Made by a program: the position numbers and the translations under genes. A DNA stretch of 64,000 nt from NCBI RefSeq assembly GCF_044797955.1, contig NZ_CP085211.1, positions 558,001-622,000 of the forward strand, read 5' to 3'. The notes beneath the pieces were generated by a model that saw only the letters and a program-made list of their open reading frames with translations, was not told the origin of the DNA and did no database searches. Source of the DNA: Idiomarina seosinensis_A. Lineage in GTDB: Bacteria > Pseudomonadota > Gammaproteobacteria > Enterobacterales > Alteromonadaceae. Shown here in pieces: positions 16,847-25,030 of this stretch (position 1 is the first letter of the stretch; each line of letters starts with the position of its first letter).

Positions 16847-18022
16847 ATGCTAAACACCCAATTTTCGCCTTGGCCATGTTTCACCGAAGAAGAAGCCAAG
16901 GCTGTTCACGATGTTGTATTATCAAATCGCGTAAATTACTGGACCGGCACCGAATGCCGAGAGTTTGAAAAAGAGTTTGCGACTTATACCGACTCTAAAT
17001 ATGCGGTCGCTTTGGCTAACGGGACACTCGCCCTAGATGTTGCATTGCGCGCGCTCGAAATAGGAGAGGGCGACGAAGTCATCGTAACCCCTCGTACCTT
17101 TATTGCATCAATTTCAACTGTGGTTAATGCTGGTGCGACACCAGTTTTTGCAGATGTTGATCGTGAAACACAGAATATCGAAGCGCACACTATCGAGCCG
17201 GTCATTACCCCACGTACCAAAGCCATTATTGTTGTGCACTTAGCCGGACGTCCTGCCGAAATGGACGCGATTATGGCTTTGGCTGACAAGCACGGGCTGT
17301 ACGTCATCGAAGACTGTGCCCAAGCACACGGAGCGCGTTATAAAGGCCGCTCAGTGGGGAGCATCGGACACATCGGTGCCTGGTCGTTCTGCCAGGACAA
17401 GATCATGACCACCGGCGGTGAGGGCGGCATGGTCACCACCAACGACGAATCCCTGTGGCGTAAAATGTGGTCATTTAAAGATCACGGCAAAAGTTATGAA
17501 GCCGTGTACGAACGCGAACACCCACCAGGTTTTCGCTGGTTGCATGAAAGCTTCGGTACCAACTGGCGCATGATGGAAATGCAGGCCGCGATTGGCCGTA
17601 TCCAATTGAAGCGGATGGCTTCGTGGACTGCAGCTCGCCAGCGTAATACCGCGGCCATTACCGATGCGTGTTCTGTATTTTCTGTGGTGCGAACGCCAGC
17701 TGTTCCCTACCTCATGAAGCATGCGTGCTATAAACACTATTGCTTTGTTGAGCCTGAGCATTTGGCGGAAAGCTGGACACGCGATCGTATCGTTTCCGAA
17801 ATCGTTGCCCGCGGCGTGCCTTGCTTTCAGGGTTCCTGCTCTGAAGTGTATTTAGAGAAAGCTTTCGATAACACTGGTTGGCGTCCCTCCGAGCCACTTC
17901 CGGTTGCGCGAGAACTGGGCGAGACGTCTTTAATGTTTTTGGTGCATCCGACGTTGACCGATGCTGAGATTGAGAAGACGTGTTCGGTTATTCGTGAAGT
18001 GTTAGCGCTTGTGCAAAAATAG
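16847..18022 (+). CDS. DegT/DnrJ/EryC1 sugar aminotransferase
   Basis: The 391-residue PLP aminotransferase has GDEVIVTPRTFIASISTVVNAG, VIEDCAQAHGARYKGRSVG and the PLP lysine at residue 185 in FCQDKIMTTGGEGGM. It resembles perosamine synthase and PglE-type 4-aminotransferases, which aminate UDP- or GDP-4-keto-6-deoxy sugars. The UDP-GlcNAc 4,6-dehydratase encoded at 26119 could supply the keto sugar. It begins 9 bases after the ATP-grasp gene and closes the block. Base composition rises in GC compared with the genes before it, which suggests a different origin. Confidence 0.85.
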   Translation: MLNTQFSPWPCFTEEEAKAVHDVVLSNRVNYWTGTECREFEKEFATYTDSKYAVALANGTLALDVALRALEIGEGDEVIVTPRTFIASISTVVNAGATPVFADVDRETQNIEAHTIEPVITPRTKAIIVVHLAGRPAEMDAIMALADKHGLYVIEDCAQAHGARYKGRSVGSIGHIGAWSFCQDKIMTTGGEGGMVTTNDESLWRKMWSFKDHGKSYEAVYEREHPPGFRWLHESFGTNWRMMEMQAAIGRIQLKRMASWTAARQRNTAAITDACSVFSVVRTPAVPYLMKHACYKHYCFVEPEHLAESWTRDRIVSEIVARGVPCFQGSCSEVYLEKAFDNTGWRPSEPLPVARELGETSLMFLVHPTLTDAEIEKTCSVIREVLALVQK

Positions 18023-18030
18023 GACCCAGG

Positions 18031-18176
18031 GTTCAGCTCACGGACTCGACCGAACCATAAGCCATAAAGCTGTTCGCCAATACTTATCTGGCGATGCGCG
18101 TTGCTTATTTTAATGAACTCGATACCTACCCCAGATCAATGGGTTAGACGCTCGCCACACCATCGACGGTGTCTGC
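18031..18176 (+). pseudogene. ugd: Fragment of a UDP-glucose 6-dehydrogenase gene (E. coli Ugd type)
   Basis: The stretch reads LTDSTE, then an in-frame TAA, then AIKLFANTYLAMRVAYFNEL and, after a one-base shift near 18143, LDARHTIDGVC. This is the conserved central helix of the short (about 390-residue) Ugd family. Both ends are missing. A stop, a frameshift and an IS3 remnant abutting the 3' side show that the gene was broken. It differs in type from the intact dehydrogenase at 38761-40095 and so is not a recent copy of that gene. Confidence 0.8.
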
Positions 18177-18290
18177 TCAAAGGCTTCTCGCTTAAATTCT
18201 GTACTGTATTTTCTTCGTTTGGTCATGAACACTCCTTATGGGCACATTATGCCTCTTTATGGATGTGTCCGTAAAATCTGGGTAGAACCC
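18177..18290 (-). mobile_element. Truncated IS3-family end with the start of orfA
   Basis: On the - strand from ATG 18226 the sequence reads MTKRRKYSTEFKREAFEQT, the N-terminus of an IS3-family orfA, and then breaks into the ugd fragment. The adjacent outer sequence (about 18260-18290, containing TGTCCGTAAAATCTGGGTAG) looks like the element's terminal inverted repeat. Only about 115 bases remain, so it cannot move. Confidence 0.65.
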
Positions 18291-18386
18291 CCGGCGATTT
18301 ATGTGACGCTTACGTTGTTACCGGCAGTGTAAAAATGACCCCCTAACGGCAACTGAAAATTGACCCCCTGAAGTAAACTAGCGGTT

Positions 18387-18847
18387 TTGCTCAAGAGGCC
18401 GCTTTCGATGTTAACTCAGGAGATGGTTGTGACCATTAAAGTACTCAAACACCAAGGTAAGTCGATTAAAGGGATAGCGCGCGAAACCGGCCTGGCCCGC
18501 AACACCGTTAAAAAATATCTGCAGCAAACTGAGAGTGCGCCGGTGTACCAACGCAGTGTTGTGCGGCCGAGCAAGCTTGACCCCTTCAAAGACTATATTC
18601 AGTCGCGAATCAAAGCCGCTCATCCAGATTGGATACCAGCAGCCGTGCTCTACGAAGAGATACTGGCTCGTGGATACCAAGGAAAAATCAGGATACTCAG
18701 TGAGTATGTCGCCACGTTTAAACCAAAGCAGGCTGCCGATCCACTAGTACGTTTTGAAACCGAGCCAGGTAAGCAGCTACAGGTAGATTTCACCATTATT
18801 CGCCGTGGAACCCACGCACTAAAAGCCTTCGTGGCGACGCTGGGTCG
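18387..18847 (+). pseudogene. istA: istA of element A, N-terminal part only
   Basis: About 153 residues remain of the IS21 transposase. They include the helix-turn-helix KGIARETGLARNTVKKYL, the KLDPFKDYI segment and the beginning of the DDE core, LQVDFTIIRRGTHALKAFV with its first Asp. The frame then runs into an IS3-type element end (18848-18878) and stops at 18881. Intact IstA is roughly 340-510 residues with two further acidic residues, so this fragment is inactive. Confidence 0.8.
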
Positions 18848-18878
18848 GAACGTGTCAACCTTATTTGAACCATCAGTG
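18848..18878 (-). mobile_element. 31-base terminal scrap of the IS3-type element found at 20689-22275
   Basis: The bases from GAACGTGTCAACC to ATCAGTG match the left end of the complete element starting at 20689. Only the end remains here, between istA of element A and the IS3 element that starts at 18879. This implies that a second copy once stood in element A and was removed by an adjacent deletion or recombination. Confidence 0.7.
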
Positions 18879-18917
18879 TGAATCGAACCGGTAAATTCGG
18901 AGGCGTATTTGTTTGAG

Positions 18918-19784
18918 TCATGCTGCCTCATCTTCTGCTAGTTGTCGATAATAGTTATCTTCATACTCAGCAGGTGGAATATCCCCGATGGGACTCAACA
19001 GGCGCTTATTGTTGAACCAGTCGACCCAATCGAGTGTTGCCAGTTCGACTTGCTCGAGCCCTCGCCAGGGTCCGTCTTTGTAGATGACTTCCGCTTTATA
19101 CAGGCCGTTAATCGTTTCAGCTAGCGCGTTATCATACGAGTCCCCAACACTTCCAACTGACGCACTAAAACCCGCTTCTGACAGTCGCTCTGAGTAGCGA
19201 ATAGACACATACTGGCTACCGCGGTCACTGTGGTGAATAACGCCTTTCGGTTTTCCTCGTGACCATAATGCTTGCTCTAAGGCGTCCAGGATTAACTGTG
19301 TCTGCATCGATTTCATCACACGCCAACCAACAATCTTGCGCGAGAAAACATCGGTGACAAAGGCGACATAAACAAAACCTGACCAGGTCGCGACGTAGGT
19401 GATGTCTGCGACCCACAGTTGATTCGGGCGCTGCGCAGTAAACTCACGATTGACCAAATCTAATGGTTTATCCGCACTGTCATCGGGAATGGTCGTGACA
19501 CAGCCGCGACCTCGGCGCACACCACGAAGGCCCTGAACGGTCATCAACCTGGCGACCGTGCAACGGGCAACCGTAAAGCCTTCTCGTATCATCTGTTTCC
19601 ACACTTTTCTGACGCCATAGCAGCTGCGGTTTTCCTGCCATACGCGTAGAATTTCTGGTTTTAGTGCTTCATCCTGATGAAAACGCTGGCAGCGACGCTC
19701 TGGCTCCGCTTCAAGTGACTTGCAGCGATAATACGTTGATGGTGCAATCTTTAAGACCCGACAGATTGGCTCGACACCATACAA
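18918..19784 (-). CDS. IS3-family transposase orfB
   Basis: The catalytic rve domain is intact: Asp in LWVADITYV, Asp in VIHHSDRGSQY and Glu in DSYDNALAETINGL, with an HTH_21 region GVRKVWKQMIREG before it. The frame continues upstream of the first Met (EEIVQFIDAHRALYGVEP), so the active protein is made by -1 frameshifting from orfA. An A6G heptamer suited to slippage lies at 19861-19867 on this strand. The protein cuts and joins the element ends. Confidence 0.88.
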   Translation of the reverse strand: MYGVEPICRVLKIAPSTYYRCKSLEAEPERRCQRFHQDEALKPEILRVWQENRSCYGVRKVWKQMIREGFTVARCTVARLMTVQGLRGVRRGRGCVTTIPDDSADKPLDLVNREFTAQRPNQLWVADITYVATWSGFVYVAFVTDVFSRKIVGWRVMKSMQTQLILDALEQALWSRGKPKGVIHHSDRGSQYVSIRYSERLSEAGFSASVGSVGDSYDNALAETINGLYKAEVIYKDGPWRGLEQVELATLDWVDWFNNKRLLSPIGDIPPAEYEDNYYRQLAEDEAA

Positions 19785-19810
19785 CGCCCGGTGAGCATCA
19801 ATAAACTGGA

Positions 19811-20134
19811 CTATTTCTTCGGTTTGCGGTCGAGCTCCGCCTGCGCAAAAAATGCAGCAGCTTTTTTCAGGATCTCGTTAGCCTGCTTGAGCTCTTTGTT
19901 CTCTCGCTCGAGCTCTTTCATTCTGGCTGCGGCATCACTGGTGACCCCTGGCTTCTTGCCTGAGTCGACCTCCATTTTGTTGACCCAGGACCTTAAGGTT
20001 TCTGGAGTACAACCAATTTTGGATGCAATAGATACCAAAGCAGCCCATCGCGACGAGTGCTCATGCTCTGATGTCAAAACCATGCGAACAGCACGTTCGC
20101 GGACTTCCGGTGAATAGGTGATTCTTTTGTTCAT
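19811..20134 (-). CDS. IS3-family transposase orfA
   Basis: The 107-residue DNA-binding protein has the usual orfA pattern: MNKRITYSPEVRERAVRMV, an HTH around SKIGCTPETLRSWVNK, and a leucine-zipper-like coiled coil (ELERENKELKQANEILKKA). It ends in FFAQAELDRK, the common hand-over point to OrfAB by frameshifting. It recognises the terminal repeats of the element. Confidence 0.88.
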   Translation of the reverse strand: MNKRITYSPEVRERAVRMVLTSEHEHSSRWAALVSIASKIGCTPETLRSWVNKMEVDSGKKPGVTSDAAARMKELERENKELKQANEILKKAAAFFAQAELDRKPKK

Positions 20135-20184
20135 TGGCTGATTCTCTCAAGATTATTAGCCTCCGACAAACCCGGTTTGATTCA

Positions 20185-20688
20185 GACCTTACCTTTGGTT
20201 TTCGCCCGGTAAGGGCGGCAGGCTCTTAACCTAAAACCATAATCGGACGCCAGTTCCAGCAGATGCTTATTCCAGCGGTGACGCCCCTCACCATACGCAT
20301 CGCGCTCAATCATCAGGCACTTGGCATTATCAAACAGCACTTCCTTCGGCACTCCACCAAAATAGTGAAGCGCTTCGCGGATACCGGTTATCCAGTCTTC
20401 CTGCTTCTCGTGGGTGCTGAAACGAACGTACGAACCGCGACTAAAACCCAGGGTTGCAACGAACGCCTCGAGCTTAAAGCGACCACGCTTAATGGTCGTA
20501 AAGTCGACCTGCATCTGCTGGCCCGGCGCGGTTTCAAAACGAACGACGTCCTCTTCGGTTTGAGGCTTAAACTGGCGAATGTAGATTTTTACAATCCCTT
20601 CCTTGCCGTGGTAGCCCTGTTTTTCAATTTCACGGAATAAAACAGCGCCCGGTATCCAGTATGGCTTCGCGGCTTCAATACGCTCCCG
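20185..20688 (-). pseudogene. istA: istA of IS21 element B, middle part
   Basis: The frame reads from RIEAAKPYWIPGAVLFREI through MQVDFTTIKRGRFKLEAFV and VLFDNAKCLMIERDA to CRPYRAKTKGKV, where the IS3 element cuts it. The three-part catalytic core is therefore only partly present. Its own N-terminus lies at 22276-22473, separated by an intact IS3-type element inserted after KPYLRE. It is a different istA from that of element A, with clearly diverged sequence. Confidence 0.8.
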
Positions 20689-20725
20689 GAACGTGTCAAC
20701 CTTATTTGAACCATCAGTGTAAAAG

Positions 20726-21799
20726 TTAAATTGTTTTTTCTATGAACCTGGGTAGCGTTGGAAAGTTAACGCCAGATTCAACGAGCTGGTCATTGTCGTC
20801 GTCAGTCACCGGATTGATTTCAACAACCGCAGGTGGTGCCTTAGCGACAGGACGTTTTCTAAATCGCTGAGGATGTTGATTAAATGCATCATCCAGCACT
20901 TTCTGTCTCGCTTCAGCTAATGTTTTCCAATCGCCGGTAAATACTTGTTGGGGCGTGTAGCCAGCCAGGTTGCTGTGATAATGACTTTCGTTGTACCAAC
21001 TAAAGTAGTCTCGACACCAGTTTGAAGCGTGGCCGTATCCCTTAAAACGCCGGGGATAATCCGGCTGATATTTCAGTGTTTTAAATTGTGCTTCGCTCAT
21101 TGGGTTATCATTACTGACGCGAGGTCGGCTGTGACTGGCTGTAATCGTTAAGTCAGACAAAACATCCAGGTAGCAATGCGCCGTCATCGGCATACCTCGA
21201 TCTTGATGGACAGTCAGGCTGTTTGGCTTAATATCGTATCGCTCGACAGCCTCTTCAATCAGTTGTTGAGCTAATTTGCTATTTTCTTTGCGTGACAGCA
21301 TCCAGGCAACGATATAACGGCTGAATAAGTCCATAACAACGTAAAGCGACAAATACTCGCCATGTTTTTCGGTTGGCAGTTTGGTGATGTCCCAGGTCCA
21401 GACTTCGTTCGGGTACGTTGCCTTCAGTCTTGGTACTGTATGGTTTTGTGGCGGACGCTGTTTACGTCGTTCACCGTTTAATTTATCGGCACGTAATATG
21501 CGGTGAATGGTGCTGATCGAGCATAAGTAAATTCCTTGCTCTAACAATGAGTGATAAACCTGTACCGGCGGCTGGTTACAATAGGCTTCACTGCTGAGTT
21601 TTTGTTTGACTTCATCGCGTTCAGCACTCGATAAGGCACTCGGTTGTTCGGCCTGTTGGCGTGACATCCGGCGTGGCCTCGGCGGGCCACAAAATGCCTT
21701 ACGACGTCGATGACGGCGCACCGTATTGCGGTTCAGGGCCAGTATGTCACAAGCTGTCCGCTCAGGAATGTGTTTAAACGCATCGTTTTCAAGTAACAT
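20726..21799 (-). CDS. rve-domain transposase (orfB of the IS3-type element)
   Basis: This 357-residue DDE transposase has an N-terminal HTH-like region (ACDILALNRNTVRRHRRRKAF), HRILRADKLNG, and catalytic residues in WTWDITKLP, TVHQDRGMPM and NDNPMSEAQFKT. The start overlaps the orfA stop as TAATG, so it is probably translated by coupling and not by programmed frameshifting. It appears complete. Confidence 0.85.
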   Translation of the reverse strand: MLLENDAFKHIPERTACDILALNRNTVRRHRRRKAFCGPPRPRRMSRQQAEQPSALSSAERDEVKQKLSSEAYCNQPPVQVYHSLLEQGIYLCSISTIHRILRADKLNGERRKQRPPQNHTVPRLKATYPNEVWTWDITKLPTEKHGEYLSLYVVMDLFSRYIVAWMLSRKENSKLAQQLIEEAVERYDIKPNSLTVHQDRGMPMTAHCYLDVLSDLTITASHSRPRVSNDNPMSEAQFKTLKYQPDYPRRFKGYGHASNWCRDYFSWYNESHYHSNLAGYTPQQVFTGDWKTLAEARQKVLDDAFNQHPQRFRKRPVAKAPPAVVEINPVTDDDNDQLVESGVNFPTLPRFIEKTI

Positions 21800-22200
21800 T
21801 ATGAGTTGCTCTCGGTGTCCGCTTGATCGATCAACGCAAAGGCTTTTTTTTGGAGCTCAAGGCAACTATCTTTTAGTTGCAACTGCTCCTGCAGGCGCTG
21901 GTTTTCTTTTTCGAGCTTTTCGATGCGTTTTTGCTCTGGTGTTTGGCTCGATTGCGGCCCGGGTTGTGATTTAGAAAGACCGGCTACGCCTTGACTACTA
22001 AACTCACGACGCCATTGCGCAAGCTGGTTTGAATATAGCTTTTCACGACGCAACAACTGACCGAGCTCTCCGTGTTGACAGGCATCGGCTTTTTTCAAAA
22101 TGTCGAGTTTGTACTCGACACTAAATGTACGCCGTGTGCGCTTTTCATGCTCTGGCGACGGAGTGATTTCTGGGCTGATAGTGCTAACGGGTTTTGGCAT
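21799..22200 (-). CDS. HTH protein orfA of the IS3-type element
   Basis: The 133-residue protein has the transposase HTH pattern RTFSVEYKLDILKKADACQHGEL and the WRREFSSQGVAGLS segment, then a coiled coil (IEKLEKENQRLQEQLQLK). It lies immediately before the catalytic ORF. It is expected to bind the element ends. Confidence 0.85.
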   Translation of the reverse strand: MPKPVSTISPEITPSPEHEKRTRRTFSVEYKLDILKKADACQHGELGQLLRREKLYSNQLAQWRREFSSQGVAGLSKSQPGPQSSQTPEQKRIEKLEKENQRLQEQLQLKDSCLELQKKAFALIDQADTESNS

Positions 22201-22275
22201 TTGGCTCTCCTAGTCCGCCCTGAAATCTATGTTATCGTAAAAACCTCTGGTTCAACACCATGCTGACACACAGGG

Positions 22276-22473
22276 CTCCCGCAGATAAGGCTTAAAAGGA
22301 TCGAGCTTTGACGGCCGCTCAGGCCTTGGTCCGTAATTCGGTGTACGGGCGATGTCGCGCAAATAACTGCGAACGGTGTTTCGTGCTATGCCCAGTTGGC
22401 GGCTGATAGCCCGGATACTGTGACCTTGTTGGTGTAACACATGAATATCCACTAGTGACTCCTGATTTAACAT
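22276..22473 (-). pseudogene. istA: istA of IS21 element B, N-terminal part
   Basis: The frame from ATG 22473 reads an HTH region (IRAISRQLGIARNTVRSYL) and KLDPFKPYLRE, then enters the inserted IS3-type element. It continues at 20688. The upstream 22474-22577 bases hold the IS21 terminal repeats. Confidence 0.8.
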
Positions 22474-22577
22474 TGCATCTCAACCGCCGTTCTTTTTTTA
22501 GACTAGGCGGTCATTGTGCCTCAGGTGGGTCAATTTTAAATTGCCGTTAGTGGGTCAGTTTTACATTGCCGATGACA
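22474..22577 (-). repeat. Terminal repeats of IS21 element B
   Basis: Read on the - strand from 22577 the end starts TGTCATCGGCAATGTAAAAC and then has repeated TGACCCAC and AACGGCAA blocks. This is the multi-site end that IS21 transposases bind. It resembles but does not equal the ends of element A. Element B's other end is absent. Confidence 0.65.
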
Positions 22578-22578
22578 A

Positions 22579-22758
22579 CTGACCAGCAACTTACCGTTTA
22601 GCCAGTGGGCAGGTGCATTCGCGAACGACACAACATTAACAGCCGCGATGCTAGACCGCCTGTTGCACCATTGCCATGTGATTCAAATTAGTGGTGAGAG
22701 CTATCGGTTGAAGGACAAAAAGAAGATAGGTATTGCACCGATACTCGGTGAAATTTAA
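22579..22758 (+). pseudogene. istB: istB of element A, C-terminal fragment
   Basis: The reading frame gives LTSNLPFSQWAGAFANDTTL, then AAMLDRLLHHCHVIQISGES, and a lysine-rich tail to TAA. This is the characteristic C-terminus of IstB, the AAA+ helper of IS21 transposition. The Walker motifs and the rest are missing. Element B is inserted just before it, and element A's right end follows at 22759-22828. Confidence 0.82.
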
Positions 22759-22840
22759 CCCCAAGGGGGGTCAAAATTAGATTGCCGAATTAACCCCAAA
22801 GGGGGTCAAATTTAAACTGCCGTTGACAACGTCACTCGCG

Positions 22841-25030
22841 TCAGGGGCGAGAGCTACTTATAGATGTCAAACGGGCCCGCATTTGCGGGCCTTTTTCGTT
22901 TTTGTGTTTGAGCCTTAACTGAATGAATACGGATTTACCCGTAATACCGGTAAGATCCAACTCGGCCTTAGCCTTGTCGGCTATCACTAGTTGTTGCTCA
23001 ATGAGTGACTTATTCGTGTCCGCGTTAATGACGTTCATTGACAGTCGGGCTGGTGTGTCGACTTTTCGTAAGTTCTCAAATGCCAGTTGTAATTGCTCTA
23101 GGTTATTAGCTACGGTAAATATTGGTGAACGAAAACTGATGTAATTGTGATAACGCAGTTCAATCTCGTCTCTGCCCTGTCGCTCAACAAACAAGCCGGT
23201 CCATTTGCCATGGCTTGATACCCAGTGTTTGATGTCTAAAGGATCTAAGTTATTGGTACTACAGCCTTTAATACTTTTGGTTTGACCGAATACCAGCGGG
23301 CGTTCGTTCATGGCTCCTAATTGCCGTTGCTCCGGGTTATCTAGGTTATCAGTGGTTATATACCAGGAGCCGGGGTAACGGTATGAGCATAACGAATTGG
23401 GCTGTTCATTTCCGATTCGCGCCAGACTTCTCCGCGGGTTACCTTCTTTTAGTAACGTATCGCGTAAGTCTTTATTTATAAACATTGGTGCCGATTGTGA
23501 ATAACCGGAGAGTAATTGTCCCCGGATCGCTGACAGGCGCTGCTCTACTGGGTGTTGTTTAAATTGTTGTTGTTTGTATTGGGCGAGCACGACCCAAAGC
23601 ACAACGCTTAAGGCAAGGCTGCATGTTACGACGGCTTTTATCGGCTTTTGCGCACTTATTTGTTGTACAGACCAGCACGGGACTTTAACAGCTGATAAGT
23701 GCGTCACTAAATAACCACATATGAATACCCAACTTAACGTGTGATCAGCGAAATTGTCGACCAGCAGTGTGGTCGCGACAGCGAGCAACAGCACATTGGC
23801 CCCTGAGGCGACACGTTTGACGAGTCTGGCGATAAGCGCTGCTACAAGCAGAGCGCCAACAATACCGGCATCTAACAATAGCTGCAGGTAGGCGTTGTGG
23901 GCGTTATTGACCACAGCCCCACCGTTATTGGCACTGAATAACCGAAAGCCGCCATTACTAACACCCAATAATGGATTCTCTTTGATCAGTTCTATCGCGC
24001 GGCTCCAAATGGGGACACGGTCACCAAAGGATTCAAGTGAAATAGACGGAATAAAATCAGCCACCTGCACCGGGACACCGGTATTTAGGTAAAACAGATA
24101 AGGAAAAAACTCGGCCAGCTTTCGGGTATAACTAAGTGGTGTGAATAGTAGAGCAAGGTGCGCGGCTACAACGGCAGCGATAATAACTAACAAGGCAAGT
24201 CGCTTTTGATGTTTAAATGTAGTCAGTGCGATGGCAATAATGCCGATGCCGGTTCCTAATAAAAACACGCGGGCCCCACTGAACATGCCTACTGCGGCGA
24301 CCAGTAAGGCCAGCAGCGTACAAATGGAGACGAGAGTTCGCTGCTGCCTGGCGGTGGTAAGTGCCAGGCATAACAAACCGACGACAACCACAGTCGCGAT
24401 ACCACCCAGGTCAGTACTGACAGCAAACAAGCTGCGTGTATTCGTGTACCCGAGGCGATCGATCAAAAACTGCCTGGTGTTTTCGGTTTGGAGAAATGAA
24501 TCCCCCGCTATCGAATACCGAAATACCTCCCATGCTTCTGCATAGTCCGCCATCTGCCAGAAGGCTATACCACAGAACAGTACCACCAAAAAGACCAATG
24601 GAGATGCTGGTGGAAGTTTCCACTTTTCTAATCGATTGGTCAGGCTGATACCACGCTCATTTTGCGGTAACACAAACAGCAGCACTGCCATCGGTATCGA
24701 TAGTTGAAATATCGGAAAGGTTAGTCCCCAACGAATGAATTCCGCTGTTGTGGGATATAAGTCGCTGTTAACAAACAGGCTGATTAAACATACGACTTCA
24801 TACGCAGCGAATAGGCCAAGCTCCACCCGGTACTTTTGCCAGACTCCTTTTAATCCAATGGTTAACCAGACTTTGTAAATAAGGAGTAGCCCCAACACAA
24901 CCAAAATCGCTGGTACGAACTGTATGGGAAACTCCGGCCAAATGGACTTTGGTTGAAAAACGCTCAGTAATAGAAGCAGCGTAAAACTGCCGACATGGCG
25001 AAACTTAAATGATGACTGCGTTGAATCCAT
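22841..25030 (-). CDS. O-antigen ligase/polymerase-like membrane protein (Wzy_C) with periplasmic C-terminal domain
   Basis: The 729-residue protein has about 11-12 hydrophobic segments over residues 10-480 and the WaaL-type signature NPLLGVSNGGFRLF followed by VNNAHNAYLQLLLDAGIVGA. Residues about 500-729 are soluble and beta-rich with no recognised motif. Ligases of this family join polysaccharide to lipid A core, and some relatives attach glycans to proteins. The C-terminus lies 9 bases from the IS21 end, and a strong hairpin for the opposite strand lies within its last codons. The role as ligase rather than polymerase is uncertain. Confidence 0.75.
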   Translation of the reverse strand: MDSTQSSFKFRHVGSFTLLLLLSVFQPKSIWPEFPIQFVPAILVVLGLLLIYKVWLTIGLKGVWQKYRVELGLFAAYEVVCLISLFVNSDLYPTTAEFIRWGLTFPIFQLSIPMAVLLFVLPQNERGISLTNRLEKWKLPPASPLVFLVVLFCGIAFWQMADYAEAWEVFRYSIAGDSFLQTENTRQFLIDRLGYTNTRSLFAVSTDLGGIATVVVVGLLCLALTTARQQRTLVSICTLLALLVAAVGMFSGARVFLLGTGIGIIAIALTTFKHQKRLALLVIIAAVVAAHLALLFTPLSYTRKLAEFFPYLFYLNTGVPVQVADFIPSISLESFGDRVPIWSRAIELIKENPLLGVSNGGFRLFSANNGGAVVNNAHNAYLQLLLDAGIVGALLVAALIARLVKRVASGANVLLLAVATTLLVDNFADHTLSWVFICGYLVTHLSAVKVPCWSVQQISAQKPIKAVVTCSLALSVVLWVVLAQYKQQQFKQHPVEQRLSAIRGQLLSGYSQSAPMFINKDLRDTLLKEGNPRRSLARIGNEQPNSLCSYRYPGSWYITTDNLDNPEQRQLGAMNERPLVFGQTKSIKGCSTNNLDPLDIKHWVSSHGKWTGLFVERQGRDEIELRYHNYISFRSPIFTVANNLEQLQLAFENLRKVDTPARLSMNVINADTNKSLIEQQLVIADKAKAELDLTGITGKSVFIQLRLKHKNEKGPQMRARLTSISSSRP
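22874..22896 (+). terminator. Strong rho-independent terminator on the + strand
   Basis: An 8-base stem, GGCCCGCA with TGCGGGCC, has a two-base loop and is followed by TTTTT. It would stop + strand transcripts coming out of the IS cluster or, before the IS insertions, the polysaccharide operon. It overlaps the last codons of the ligase-like gene on the other strand. Confidence 0.75.

Larger units (their letters stand above)
18879..20184 (-). mobile_element. IS3-family element with orfA and orfB (1306 bases)
   Basis: The ends are clear imperfect inverted repeats. The left begins TGAATCGAACCGG and the right, read inward, begins TGAATCAAACCGG, and both continue to a shared TCGGAGGC. It carries both transposase frames. 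The flanking triplets differ (GTG and GAC), so no target duplication remains. The left flank is a scrap of another IS and the right flank is istA of a second IS21. This points to a deletion next to the element after insertion. Confidence 0.85.
20689..22275 (-). mobile_element. Complete IS3-type element inserted in istA of element B
   Basis: The element is bracketed by the 6-base direct repeat CTCCCG (20683-20688 and 22276-22281), a convincing target duplication, because removing the element rejoins istA in frame as KPYLRERIEAAKPYW. Ends are related inverted repeats containing GTGTCA and TTGAACCA. It holds two intact transposase frames. The subgroup within the rve-transposase families was not identified. 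Confidence 0.82.
18326..22828 (+). mobile_element. IS21-family element A, gutted by nested insertions
   Basis: The outer ends match in opposite orientation. The left end TGTTACCGGCAG leads into TGACCCCC blocks, and the right end is GGGGGTCA...CTGCCGTTGACA. An ACGT lies just outside both ends (18322-18325 and 22829-22832), consistent with a 4-base target duplication. Inside the left end is the first part of istA, and inside the right end is the last part of istB. The middle has been replaced by parts of a second IS21 and two IS3-type elements. IS21 elements normally carry istA and istB, and the present remnant lacks most of both. Confidence 0.75.
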
